This document shows, piece by piece, positions 15,980 to 24,359 of a DNA stretch of 64,000 nt. How positions within the stretch are numbered: position 1 is the first letter of the stretch; every line of letters begins with the position of its first letter. Below the pieces are notes generated by a model that was not told where the DNA came from, made no database searches, and worked only from the letters and a program-made list of their open reading frames with translations. This DNA is from Deltaproteobacteria bacterium. GTDB lineage: Bacteria; Myxococcota; Kuafuiibacteriia; Kuafuiibacteriales; Kuafuiibacteriaceae. The translations under genes and the position numbers were made by a program. Where the stretch lies: NCBI GenBank assembly GCA_020632995.1, contig JACKEN010000001.1:1-64000 (forward strand), given 5' to 3'.

Positions 15980-16543
15980 CTACCGGGGAGGGTCTCCGGG
16001 GAACCGCATCAGCCCCCGGCGCTTCAGGTACTCGTAGTCCACCGGGGCCCAGTATAGGGCCAGCTCGGCCGGCTCGAAGTGGTCTCGGAACACCGGGAGG
16101 GCATAACCCAGGTGCACCCGGTCGGTCACCAGCAGGGCCGAGCTCCACCCGAAGGCCTGCATCAGCGCCGCGGTGTTCTCGGCGTTCTCGACCGTGCTCG
16201 TGGCGAAGGGCTCGGCGATGATCTCATCCGGATCCGCCCCCATCTCCACCGCGAGGCTGATCATCTTGGCCGCCTCGGTCACGCCCGCCTTCGGGTTGCC
16301 GCCGGTGACGAGGAGGCGCCGCGCCCGCCCTTGCCTCAGCAGCTGGATCGCCATCGCCATCCGGTTGTGCAGGACGAAGGTCCCGAGCCCGTCGTCGGTC
16401 AGGCGGATGCCCGGCACCACGAGCACGTCGGCGGGGGCCGGGATGACGTGCACCGGCTTCTGCTCCCACCGGTAGTAGCTGCAGCCCAGGTTGCCGAGCG
16501 CGGCCGTGGTGAGGGCGAGGGCGAGGGCGGCGCGGGTAGACAT
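15980..16543 (-). CDS. YdcF/SanA-like (DUF218) lipoprotein, copy 2
   Basis: A 187-residue paralogue of the preceding lipoprotein, 13 nt upstream in the same operon. The lipobox is LGNLGC (Cys21), followed by SYYRWEQ where the copy has RYYRWEG. The DUF218 blocks PGIRLTDDG, TGGNPKAGVTEAAKM, TVENAENTAAL and TDRVHLGYALPVF are all present, and both proteins end in a LMR-PGDP sequence. Divergence is spread through the protein, so this is an established duplication rather than a recent copy. The ATG at 16543 has no good Shine-Dalgarno sequence in front. It is the first gene of the minus group, 132 bp from the divergent JAMM gene. Two copies may mean two related carbohydrate or lipid-carrier substrates; this is inference. 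Confidence 0.8.
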   Translation of the reverse strand: MSTRAALALALTTAALGNLGCSYYRWEQKPVHVIPAPADVLVVPGIRLTDDGLGTFVLHNRMAMAIQLLRQGRARRLLVTGGNPKAGVTEAAKMISLAVEMGADPDEIIAEPFATSTVENAENTAALMQAFGWSSALLVTDRVHLGYALPVFRDHFEPAELALYWAPVDYEYLKRRGLMRFPGDPPR

Positions 16544-16675
16544 AGGGAGGAGACAGGCGAAACCAGAGTCGTGCTTCTTCGTTCTAGCGGCCCGGGTTGG
16601 CCCGCGCAAGCCCCGGCCACGCCGGGTCGCGGTCAGCCGATGCCCTCGGCTGGCGTTCGGGCCATCCTGGGCGCG

Positions 16676-17143
16676 ATGCGGGCCTTTCAGATCACGCTCG
16701 CCCCCGCGGCCTGGGCCGCGCTGGTGGCGGACGCGGAGGCCCGGTACCCGCGGGAGGCCTGCGGCCTGGGGCTCGGCCCGCCCGGCGCGGTCTCCGAGGC
16801 GGTGGCGCTCGAGAACGTGCAAGACGCCCTGCACCGCGCGGATCCGGTGGCCCACCCGCGCACCGCGCGGGACGCCTTCGCGATGGATGAGCAGGCTGTC
16901 TTGCGGAGTCTCCTCGCCGCGGAGGCGCGGGGCCTCGAGCTCGGGCTCGTCTACCACGCCCACTGCGACGCCGGGCCGCACCTGTCGGACCTCGACGCGG
17001 CGAGCGCCGCCCTCTGGCCGGGGGTGATCCAGGTGGTGCTGAGCGTGGTGGAGGGCGTATTCCGGGAGGCGGTGGCCTATCGGCCCGCGGTCGGCGCAGG
17101 TTTCGACGCCGCGCGCCTGTGGCCGCCGGACGCGGCGGGGTAA
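16676..17143 (+). CDS. JAMM/MPN (M67) metallopeptidase
   Basis: A 155-residue stand-alone MPN domain. The full zinc site is present: Glu27 in PREACG, then His94-x-His96, seven residues, Ser104, two residues and Asp107 (YHAHCDAGPHLSDLD). Bacterial single-domain JAMM proteins remove C-terminal residues or carrier extensions from ubiquitin-like sulfur carriers (ThiS/MoaD-like) or act in cysteine synthesis. Residues 60-80 (AHPRTARDAFAMDEQ) match the helix found in such proteins. The cytoplasmic location follows from the lack of a signal. One base separates it from the FHA-pseudokinase gene, which overlaps larE, so the three are an operon. No ThiS/MoaD homologue lies in the window. The assignment is firm; the target protein is unknown. 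Confidence 0.85.
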   Translation: MRAFQITLAPAAWAALVADAEARYPREACGLGLGPPGAVSEAVALENVQDALHRADPVAHPRTARDAFAMDEQAVLRSLLAAEARGLELGLVYHAHCDAGPHLSDLDAASAALWPGVIQVVLSVVEGVFREAVAYRPAVGAGFDAARLWPPDAAG

Positions 17144-17144
17144 C

Positions 17145-18254
17145 ATGCATCGCATGGTGGCGAGGGTCCGGTTTCGCGCCGCGGGGCGAGACCGGGTGGA
17201 GCAGCTGGAGGTCGAGGGCGTGGAGTGGTCCCTGGGCTCCGGGCCCGAGGCCACGGTGCGCGTGCACCACCGCGCGGTGGCCCCGCTCCACGCCGAGGTG
17301 CTCCTGCGGCGCGATCACTTCATCGTGCGCCCGGCCGGCCACGGCACGGTGGCGGTGGACGGACACCCGATCCGGGCCCCCCGGGTGCTGGCCCCGGGGG
17401 AGGCCTTCACCCTCGGTGATCTCGCGCTCTCGGTCGCGTTGGCCCCGGGGCCGCCGGCCGCGGCGTTGGCCGAAGGCGTGGCGCGGGAGCTCGACTGGCC
17501 GGAGCCGGGGCGCCGGTTCCTGCTCGCGGCGGGCGGTGAGCTGGCGTGGGCCGGCCTGGCAGGCCCTCGGAGAAGTAGCCCATGCGAGGGCCTGCTAGAC
17601 CCGACCTGGGCGGCGGCGATGGAGGCGGGCGCCGCCGCGGGTCCGGGCCTGGCCGAGGCCGCCTTCGTCGGCGCGGGGCCGGGGGTGTGTTGGCGCGAGG
17701 CCCTGCCGCCCGGGGTGCGGCTGGCCGAGCTGATGGCGCGGCTGGCTTGGGGCGACCTCGGGCTCCCCCCGGAGGTGGCGGTGGCGGTGCTCGGGCAGCT
17801 GGCCGAGGCGCTGACGACCCTGCACGCCGGGTTCGGGCCCCACGGCGCCCTGACCCCCGCCTTCATCCACCTCGGTGAGCGGGGGCAGGTCCTGGTGGTG
17901 CGGCCACCTCCCGGGCTGCGGGCCCCCGAGCCGTGGCTCTCCCCCGAGGGCCGCTTCGGGGCCGCCCCCTCGGTCGAGGACGACGCGTTCGCCCTCGCCA
18001 GCCTCGGGGTGAGCCTGCTCCGGGCCACCGGGGCCCCGTCCGAGGCCTACGCGCCGCTCACCCCGCTCCTGCAGTCGGATCCGGGGCGGCGGGCCACGGA
18101 TCTGCAGGCCGCCACCGAGACCCTGCGCCGCCGGGTGGAGGGCGCGGGCCTGGACGCCACCGCGGCCCACCTCGCCCGGCCGGTGCGCCTGCTCCTGGGG
18201 GAGCGCACCCAGCCGTTGCTCACCCGGGGCCCAGACGCTACACCCGAGCGGTGA
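17145..18254 (+). CDS. FHA-like domain fused to degenerate protein-kinase-like domain
   Basis: A 369-residue protein. Residues 8-105 follow an FHA fold (SLGSGPEATVRV, then HAEVLL and VDGHPI) but the phosphothreonine-binding Arg/Ser/Asn positions are not conserved. Residues about 170-345 resemble the C-lobe of a Ser/Thr kinase: QLAEALTTLHAGFGPHGALTPAFIHL where HRDLKPEN is expected, then a SVEDDAFALASLGVSLL helix and a late SDPGRRATDL block. HRD and DFG are absent and no clear Gly-rich loop or Lys is seen, so it is a pseudokinase if it is a kinase at all. It is packed between the JAMM and larE genes, with a 1-nt TGATG overlap to larE. A hairpin-forming palindrome sits mid-gene (17559-17595). 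A scaffold role is the simplest guess. Confidence 0.6.
   Translation: MHRMVARVRFRAAGRDRVEQLEVEGVEWSLGSGPEATVRVHHRAVAPLHAEVLLRRDHFIVRPAGHGTVAVDGHPIRAPRVLAPGEAFTLGDLALSVALAPGPPAAALAEGVARELDWPEPGRRFLLAAGGELAWAGLAGPRRSSPCEGLLDPTWAAAMEAGAAAGPGLAEAAFVGAGPGVCWREALPPGVRLAELMARLAWGDLGLPPEVAVAVLGQLAEALTTLHAGFGPHGALTPAFIHLGERGQVLVVRPPPGLRAPEPWLSPEGRFGAAPSVEDDAFALASLGVSLLRATGAPSEAYAPLTPLLQSDPGRRATDLQAATETLRRRVEGAGLDATAAHLARPVRLLLGERTQPLLTRGPDATPER
17559..17595. repeat. Perfect 11-bp palindromic hairpin inside the FHA-pseudokinase gene
   Basis: GCAGGCCCTCG at 17559-17569 pairs perfectly with CGAGGGCCTGC at 17585-17595 across a 15-nt loop. It lies between the two domains of the gene. The translated stretch (AGPRRSSPCEGLLD) looks unlike its surroundings and contains an uncommon TAG-containing codon context on the plus strand. 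It may be a small inserted palindrome that stayed in frame. I found no second full copy in the window. Confidence 0.5.
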
Positions 18255-19111
18255 TGACGCGCCCCAGCGACCCCGGCGCCGCGGCGGCCAAGGAGGCCGC
18301 CCTCCAGGGCCTGCTCGAAGGCTACGGCCGGGTGGTCGTGGCCTACAGCGGCGGGGTGGACTCCGCCTACCTGGCCCACGTGGCGGTGGGGTGCCTGGGG
18401 GCGCGCGCGCTCGCGGTCACCGCGCGCTCGGCCTCGCTGATGCAAGCCGAGTTGCAGGACGCGGTGCGCCTGGCCGAGGCGATGGGCATCCCGCACCGGG
18501 TGGTCGACACCGGGGAGCTGTCGAGGCCCGAGTACCAGAAGAACGACACCGGCCGCTGCTACCACTGCAAGACGGAGCTCTTCGACGCGACCCAGGTGGT
18601 GGCGGCCGGCTTCGAGGGCGCGGTGGTGGTGGACGGCTTCAACGCCGACGACCTCACCGACTTTCGGCCCGGGCACCGGGCGGCGGCGGAGCACGAGGTG
18701 CGGCACCCCCTGGCCGAGGTGGGGCTCACAAAGGACGAGATCCGGCAGCTGTCCAAGGCGCGCGACCTCCCCACCTGGAACAAGCCGCAGCTCGCCTGCC
18801 TCTCTTCACGGCTCCCCTACGGGATGGAGGTCACCGAGGCCCGCCTCGGGCGGGTGGAGGCGGTCGAGATGGCGCTCCGGGCCGAGGGCTTCTTCGATCT
18901 GCGGGCCCGGCTGGTGAAGGAGAACGACGACATGGTCCGCATCGAGCTCGGGGCGGCGGAGCTGCCGAAGCTCGTCGAGCCCGAGGTGCGGGCCCGGGTG
19001 GTGGCGGCGGCGCGGGCGGCGGGCTTCGCGTTCGTGACCCTCGACCTCGAGGGCTTTCGGAGCGGGCGGCTGAACGAGGGCCTCGTGCAGCTCTCGCGGC
19101 GGGCCCCCTGA
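18254..19111 (+). CDS. larE: LarE, ATP-dependent sacrificial sulfur transferase
   Basis: A 285-residue PP-loop protein. The ATP-binding SGGVDS is at residues 32-37; CYHC (102-105) and the KTELF block follow. Cys182 in QLACLSSRLPYG aligns with the sulfur-donating Cys of LarE, and a VVDGFNADDL block completes the pattern. LarE adenylates a carboxylate of the nicotinate-derived precursor and gives up its own cysteine sulfur during synthesis of the nickel-pincer nucleotide of lactate racemase-type enzymes. No larB, larC or larA is in the window. The ATG overlaps the stop of the FHA-pseudokinase (TGATG). The pairing with a JAMM peptidase again touches sulfur chemistry. A related PP-loop sulfur transferase role is possible, but the family match is close. 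Confidence 0.88.
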   Translation: MTRPSDPGAAAAKEAALQGLLEGYGRVVVAYSGGVDSAYLAHVAVGCLGARALAVTARSASLMQAELQDAVRLAEAMGIPHRVVDTGELSRPEYQKNDTGRCYHCKTELFDATQVVAAGFEGAVVVDGFNADDLTDFRPGHRAAAEHEVRHPLAEVGLTKDEIRQLSKARDLPTWNKPQLACLSSRLPYGMEVTEARLGRVEAVEMALRAEGFFDLRARLVKENDDMVRIELGAAELPKLVEPEVRARVVAAARAAGFAFVTLDLEGFRSGRLNEGLVQLSRRAP

Positions 19112-19150
19112 CCGGTTGACCTCGGGGCAGGGTCTCCACAGACTGCGGCG

Positions 19151-21802
19151 ATGCTTCGTCGCGCGCGGCTGTGGGTGTTGGCCTCGGTGCTGCTGTCGGG
19201 GGCCTGCTCGGGTTCGCTGAGCTGCTCGAGCTGCGGGGGCGCTCCCCTGGATCCCATCCCCGGTGGCTTCGACCCCGCCGCCCGCATCCCCCGCGCGGCC
19301 CAGGTGCGGGTGTCGAGGAGCGGCCTCGACTTCCTCGAGACCCGCTTCTCGGACCTCGTGAACGCCTACGCGCGGCAGTCCTGCGGCGCCCCCGAGGACG
19401 CCCCGTGCCCGAGCGGCTTTCAGACCTCGTGCAACGCGTCCGGCGTCTGCGTCGACAACGGCGGGGTGCCCCAGCCGGTGCTCGGCTTCGAGATCGAGTA
19501 CACCACGAGCGGCAGCGCGGTCGTGTGCCGCGACGACCCCGCGGACCCCGCGCGCCGTGACTGCTTCGCGTGGCTGCGGCTCGAGGGCCTGGGCCTGACC
19601 CCCGAGGCGCCGAACAAGGTGCGGGCCAACGTGGTGGCGAAGATCATCACCAACGACATCCCCATCCGCTACGCGAACGGGATCCTCGACCTCGACTGCA
19701 TCGTGGACCTCGACAGCGCGCGCTCCGGCTCGCCGCTCCAGGATCTCGAGCTGGTGGTGGAGCTCGGGGCCTGGACCCCACCCTCCGGCACCGGCGGCGG
19801 TCAGCTCCAGGTGAACGTGCTCGAGGTGAACGCCAACATCCCCGACTCGGACCTCAACGTGCGCGGTGATCCGGTCCAGGGGACCGCGGGCGACGCGCTG
19901 GCCTGCGGCGGGCTCAACGCGCTCGGCTTCGTGAAGAGCGCGCTCCTCGACCAGCTCACCGGGCGCCTCACCGGGATCCTCCAGGACCAGCTGGACCAGG
20001 TGCTGGGCCGGCGCTGCGGCGGCGCGCTGCCCGCCTGCCCCGGCGGCACCACCTGTAACGCCGACAGCTTCTGCGAGGTGGGCGGCCGCGTGATCCCGGG
20101 CGAGCTGGGCCTCGAGGGCCGCGCCGACTTCGCCTCGCTCCTGGGCAGCCTGGGCGGCGGGCGCCCGGGGCAGACCGACGTGGCGTTCCTGGTCGGGGGC
20201 AACACCACCGCGGACACCACGGGGGTGAACCTCTCCACCCTCGGCGGGGCGGAGCTGGTGGCGCTGGATCCCACCTGCGCGATGGACCTCCCGAGCCCGC
20301 GCCTGCGGCCCTCGTACGCGCCGCCGGATCCGCTCCCCACCGACGGCCAGGCGGACCTCGACTGGGACGGGGTGCCCGAGACCCCGTACATGGTGGCGGC
20401 GGGCCTGTCCGAGGCGTTCCTGGACCAGGTGATGTGGTCGCTCTACGGCTCGGGGCTGTTCTGCCAGAAGATCAGCGCGGAGCAGGTGGACTTGCTGAAC
20501 ACCGGCTCGCTCGGCCTCATCCTGCCCTCGCTGGATCTGCTGACCCACGCGGACAAGTACCCGTGGGCGGTGTACCCGGCCGCGCTGCGCCTGACCCCCA
20601 CCGCGGAGCCGGTGATCAGCATCGGCTCGGGCGAGGTGACGCCGGGCAGCGGCACGCCGACCCTGGTCGAGCCCCTGATCCGCATCGTGCTCGACGACGT
20701 GCAGGTGGACTTCACCGCGCTCATCGAGGAGCGCTGGGTGCACCTCCTCACCGTGCAAGCCGACTTGACGCTGGACCTCGGCGCCACGGTGACCCCCGCC
20801 AACGAGGTGGAGCTGGTGCTCGGTGATCTGGGCCAGGCGGTGAGCGACGTGCGGGTGAGCCGCTCCGAGATCCTGGCCGAGAGCCCCCAGGAGCTGGCCG
20901 ACGCGATCCCCGCCCTCATCCAGCTCGCGCTCCCGCAGCTCACCGGCAACCTGCCCGCCATCCCCCTGCCGGGGCCCGAGTCGTTGGGCGGCTTCGAGCT
21001 GCAGGTGCTCGGGGTGCGCGGGGTGCCGGGGAGCACGCCGTCCTACTTCCCGAACCTCGCGGTGTACGCCGACCTCGACTTCTTCCCCGCCCTCGCCGGG
21101 AACCTCACCGCCCAGGCGGAGACCGAGGCCCGGGTGGCCGAGGTGCGGATGCCCGCGCTGGCCGCGATGCGCGCCCCCGGCGGGGCCGCGGCCACCGAGG
21201 TGGTGCTCGCCCTGGGCGGCACCGCGCTCCCCGGCCAGGCCTTGGAGCACCAGGTGCGCATCGACGGCGGCCTGTGGTCGCCGTTCTTCACCGCGCCGCA
21301 GGTCAGCTTGCCGCGGGCCGCGTTCAGCGTGCCCGGCCACCACCAGATCGAGGTGCGGGCGCGCGCCGCCGGTGAGTACCGCACGCTGGACCCCACCCCG
21401 GTGCGGCTGGACGTGGTGGTGGACCCCGAGCCGCCCCAGGTGGACGTGCGGGTGGGCCACGACGGCGAGAGCGTCCTCGTGCGCGCGGTCGACCGGGTGA
21501 GCCGCGAGCGCCTCGCGTACGCGGTCGAGGTGGCCGGCGTGGCCGCGCGCGTGGTCCCGGACGATGCAGGCCGGGTTGCGGTGCCCGCGCTGATGGACCC
21601 GACGGCGGCGGTCTCGGTGGTGGTCACCGACGAGCAGGGCCTGAGCACCCGGGTGGTGGTGCGGGAGGCTGGCGCGTGGGTGGTGCCCGAGGTCGAGGTG
21701 GCGGAGGCCGGCGGGTGCCGGTGCGCGGCGCCGGGCGGTGGCGCCGGGTGGGCGTGGTTGGGGTTGCTGGTGGTGGGCGTGGCGCGCCGTCGGCGGCGCT
21801 GA
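19151..21802 (+). CDS. Large MYXO-CTERM lipoprotein
   Basis: An 883-residue exported protein. The lipobox LLSGAC puts the lipid-modified Cys at 19; Cys-rich segments at about 75-100 (SCGAPEDAPC, then CNASGVC) and 290-315 may form disulfides. A helical amphipathic stretch (SALLDQLTGRLTGILQDQLDQVL) and long alternating beta-like regions give a lipid-binding-protein look, but I recognise no named domain. Residues from about 720 look like an Ig-type module (DPEPPQVDVRVGHDGES). The C-terminus is a MYXO-CTERM tag: GGCRC, Gly-rich spacer, hydrophobic stretch, RRRRR. The tag is typical of Myxococcota surface proteins that are processed in the envelope. Both a lipobox and a C-terminal sorting tag in one protein is unusual. 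It probably faces the periplasm or cell surface; the function is unknown. Confidence 0.75.
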   Translation: MLRRARLWVLASVLLSGACSGSLSCSSCGGAPLDPIPGGFDPAARIPRAAQVRVSRSGLDFLETRFSDLVNAYARQSCGAPEDAPCPSGFQTSCNASGVCVDNGGVPQPVLGFEIEYTTSGSAVVCRDDPADPARRDCFAWLRLEGLGLTPEAPNKVRANVVAKIITNDIPIRYANGILDLDCIVDLDSARSGSPLQDLELVVELGAWTPPSGTGGGQLQVNVLEVNANIPDSDLNVRGDPVQGTAGDALACGGLNALGFVKSALLDQLTGRLTGILQDQLDQVLGRRCGGALPACPGGTTCNADSFCEVGGRVIPGELGLEGRADFASLLGSLGGGRPGQTDVAFLVGGNTTADTTGVNLSTLGGAELVALDPTCAMDLPSPRLRPSYAPPDPLPTDGQADLDWDGVPETPYMVAAGLSEAFLDQVMWSLYGSGLFCQKISAEQVDLLNTGSLGLILPSLDLLTHADKYPWAVYPAALRLTPTAEPVISIGSGEVTPGSGTPTLVEPLIRIVLDDVQVDFTALIEERWVHLLTVQADLTLDLGATVTPANEVELVLGDLGQAVSDVRVSRSEILAESPQELADAIPALIQLALPQLTGNLPAIPLPGPESLGGFELQVLGVRGVPGSTPSYFPNLAVYADLDFFPALAGNLTAQAETEARVAEVRMPALAAMRAPGGAAATEVVLALGGTALPGQALEHQVRIDGGLWSPFFTAPQVSLPRAAFSVPGHHQIEVRARAAGEYRTLDPTPVRLDVVVDPEPPQVDVRVGHDGESVLVRAVDRVSRERLAYAVEVAGVAARVVPDDAGRVAVPALMDPTAAVSVVVTDEQGLSTRVVVREAGAWVVPEVEVAEAGGCRCAAPGGGAGWAWLGLLVVGVARRRRR

Positions 21803-21893
21803 GACGGCCGACTGGAATGGGCGGCGTCCGTGTCCACCGCGGTTGGGTGGATCGCCGCAACCGAATGCCCCGCACGTCGATAACCGCCGAGCC

Positions 21894-22550
21894 GTGCCAG
21901 TCTCATTCGACGCGTATCATCGGGCCCACCTCGCGCCCTCGGAGGCGGGACGCCTGACGGATGAGATCGACCCGGTTGTCCCCGACAGCTGCTGGATCGC
22001 GGGCGCCGTGGCGAGCATCGCGGCCCGCACGCCTCGCCGCGTGCCGGAGATGATCCGGACCCTCGAAGATGGACGCCTGGCCCTGCGCTACTATCGGCTC
22101 GAGCCGAGCGCGGACGGGACTCTGGCGTACGATGAGCGCCTCCACCCGACCAACTGGCGCGAGCAGGATCTCGCCAAGCACGGCTGGTACCGCTTCGTCG
22201 AGCGCAGCGTCATCGACATGATGCCTCACCGTGGTGGGCAGCCCAGCGACGTCCACAACCTCCTGTTGGGGCGCAAGCACCGCATGGTCCCCCTGGTCTC
22301 CCGGGGGGCGATCGAGCGCCTTCAGGCGGCGCTCTCTGCTCCGCAGGTCGAGGCGCTCCCGGTGTTGGCGACCAGGCCGCAGGTCCAGCCCCCGTTCGTC
22401 CCGGAGCACGCGTACCTGGTCGTGGCCGAGGCTCGCATCGACGGACAGCCTGCGTTCCGTCTCCGCGACGCCGTGACGCGCGAAGAGCTCGTCGCCACCC
22501 ACGAGGAGCTCCTCGCGAACGGCGCGAGCGTGTCGCTCTCTGACCGCTGA
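21894..22550 (+). CDS. Calpain-like (C2 papain-fold) cysteine peptidase homologue
   Basis: A 218-residue protein from the first in-frame GTG; no ATG is available and the Shine-Dalgarno sequence is poor. PDSCWIAGAVASIA puts Cys33 where calpains have the G-D-C-W nucleophile block, followed by a calpain-like MIRTLEDGRLALRYYR. WYRFVERSVIDM resembles the W-x4-EKA-x segment. PEHAYLVVAEARIDG puts His172 in the HAY block, and the R-N-P-W Asn position reads RLRDAV, so Asp192 may replace Asn. There is no signal peptide. Calpain-like domains in bacteria often appear in effectors or regulators, but nothing nearby proves delivery. It stands alone between the MYXO-CTERM gene and a convergent amidase gene (6-nt gap). 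Remote homology read by eye; moderate confidence. Confidence 0.55.
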   Translation: MPVSFDAYHRAHLAPSEAGRLTDEIDPVVPDSCWIAGAVASIAARTPRRVPEMIRTLEDGRLALRYYRLEPSADGTLAYDERLHPTNWREQDLAKHGWYRFVERSVIDMMPHRGGQPSDVHNLLLGRKHRMVPLVSRGAIERLQAALSAPQVEALPVLATRPQVQPPFVPEHAYLVVAEARIDGQPAFRLRDAVTREELVATHEELLANGASVSLSDR

Positions 22551-22556
22551 AGCCGC

Positions 22557-24287
22557 CTACTCCAGCGCGTACGCCAGCTCGATGAGCCGGCGCTCCTCAC
22601 CCCACGGCGCGGCGAGCTGGACGCCGATAGGCAGCTCCGTCTCATCTGCCTTGCCCGCCGGCACCGAGATGGCGGGGCCACCCGACGCGTTCTGGAGCGG
22701 GGTGTAGGGCAACAGCTCGAGCAGGCGCTCGAGGTGCTGCTCGTAGGGCTGGTCGCCGCCGAGGTGCCCGAGCTTCGGGGCGGGTGCGGCGGCGGTGGGC
22801 GACAGGATCACGTCGCAGCGCTCGAAGTTCTTCGCGTAGCGCTTGTGGAAGCGGCTGAGGCGCCAAAGGGCACCCGGCATCTTCAGGAGGTTCTTCTTGG
22901 CCATCTTGGCCAGGTCCTTGGTCCACGGCTCGAGCTTGTCGGCGTCGCCTCCCGGGGTGCGCTTCACGATCTGCTCGATGCCCAGGGCCAACACGCCCCA
23001 GTGCAGGAGGAAGTCATCGACCAGGCCCTGGTCGTAGGGCGCGGGGATGTAGTCCACGTGGTGGCCCTGGCGCTCGAGCTCCTCGGCCACCTTCAGGGTG
23101 GCGGCGCGGACCTCGGGGTCGACGGGTGAGCCGAGGGGCGGGTCGATGAAGAGCCCGACGCGCCACTTCTGTTTGCCCGGGCCCTCCACCTTGCCGATCG
23201 GGGCCATGCCGGGCGCCGCCTCGCCTGCGACCTCGCCGAAGTACGCCGCGGTGTCGCGCACGCTGCGGGACACGATGCCGTAGGTCGCGATCTTCACCGG
23301 CATCTTCTTGGCGCTGTCCATCCAGGCGAGGCGCCCGCGGGTGGCCTTGAGCCCGACCAGGCCGCAGAACGAGGCGGGGATCCGGATGGAGCCGCCGCCG
23401 TCGCCGCCGTGGGCCACCGGCACCACCCCGGCTGCAACCAGGGCTGCGGCGCCGCCCGAGGAGCCGCCGGGGGAGTGGGCGAGGTTGAGGGGGTTGCGGG
23501 TGGGCTCGCCGTAGAAGGGCTCGGTGGTGCCGGTGAGGCCGAACTCCGCGGTGGTGCTCTTGCCGAGCGACACCGGCCCGGTCGCCATGAACTGCGCCAC
23601 GCTCGCCGCGGTCTCCGTCGCCACGTGCGGCGGCACCGCGGCGGAGCCGAAGGTGGCGGGGGCGCCAGCCAGCTTCTCCATGTCCTTCACGAAGGTGGGG
23701 ACGCCGGCGAAGCAGCCCTCGCGCGGGGCGTCCTTGGCGTTGGCCAGGGCCGCCTCGAAGGTGGGGTAGATGATCGCGTTGATCACCGGCTGCGAGGCCT
23801 TCGCGCGCTCGACCGCCGCCTTGGTGACCTCGAGGGCGGTGATCTCGCCCGCGCGGATGCGGGCCGCGGTCTCGGTGGCGTCCCAGCCCTTGGTCTGCTC
23901 GGCGAGTGGGCTCAGGCCCACCGCGGCCGCGCCCTTCACCGGGGCGGGGCTCGCGGCGGCGGCGGGCGCCATCGGGGCGGCGCCGGTGCGCATGCCCGCG
24001 AGCTGGTCGATGAACCCGGGGCGGCCGCCGTGGCCGAGGTTCGGGGTCCCCGGGGCCTGCACCGCGGCCAGGGCCCGCTCGACGTCGCCCGGGGCGCAGG
24101 TGTTCGCCAGGATCCGCTCCACCGCCGCCACGTCCAGGGCCCCGGTCGCCGCGCCCAGGGCGGCCTGCGCGGTGTCGGGCAGCCCGCCCACCCGCGCCTC
24201 GTAGGCCTGGACCAGGCGCTGGGCCCCCGGATCCAGGTTCGCTCGCCACTGGCCGTTGCTCACTCCACTCGCCACGTTATCCGACAC
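22557..24287 (-). CDS. Amidase-signature family hydrolase with N-terminal extension
   Basis: A 576-residue protein. Residues about 130-576 form an amidase-signature domain: Lys201 in PTFVKDMEKLAG, cis-Ser in the GGSSGG block at 274-279, and the nucleophile Ser300 in GGDGGGSIRIPA. The late blocks RCDVILSPTAAAPAPKLG and TPLQNASGGPAISVPAG match the 6-aminohexanoate-cyclic-dimer hydrolase/AtzF-like branch, which cleaves linear or cyclic amides. The first 125 residues are an extra helical and Ala/Pro-rich region with no recognised domain and no signal peptide. The GTG at 24287 is the furthest in-frame start that does not run into the divergent GH31 gene, 72 bp away; a start inside the extension is possible. 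The substrate is unknown. Confidence 0.82.
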   Translation of the reverse strand: MSDNVASGVSNGQWRANLDPGAQRLVQAYEARVGGLPDTAQAALGAATGALDVAAVERILANTCAPGDVERALAAVQAPGTPNLGHGGRPGFIDQLAGMRTGAAPMAPAAAASPAPVKGAAAVGLSPLAEQTKGWDATETAARIRAGEITALEVTKAAVERAKASQPVINAIIYPTFEAALANAKDAPREGCFAGVPTFVKDMEKLAGAPATFGSAAVPPHVATETAASVAQFMATGPVSLGKSTTAEFGLTGTTEPFYGEPTRNPLNLAHSPGGSSGGAAALVAAGVVPVAHGGDGGGSIRIPASFCGLVGLKATRGRLAWMDSAKKMPVKIATYGIVSRSVRDTAAYFGEVAGEAAPGMAPIGKVEGPGKQKWRVGLFIDPPLGSPVDPEVRAATLKVAEELERQGHHVDYIPAPYDQGLVDDFLLHWGVLALGIEQIVKRTPGGDADKLEPWTKDLAKMAKKNLLKMPGALWRLSRFHKRYAKNFERCDVILSPTAAAPAPKLGHLGGDQPYEQHLERLLELLPYTPLQNASGGPAISVPAGKADETELPIGVQLAAPWGEERRLIELAYALE

Positions 24288-24359
24288 CGTAGCACATATC
24301 GGGCTGATTTGGCGAGGGGAGGGTGGTCTCACCCGGCGGAATCGGCCGAAGATGCCGCG

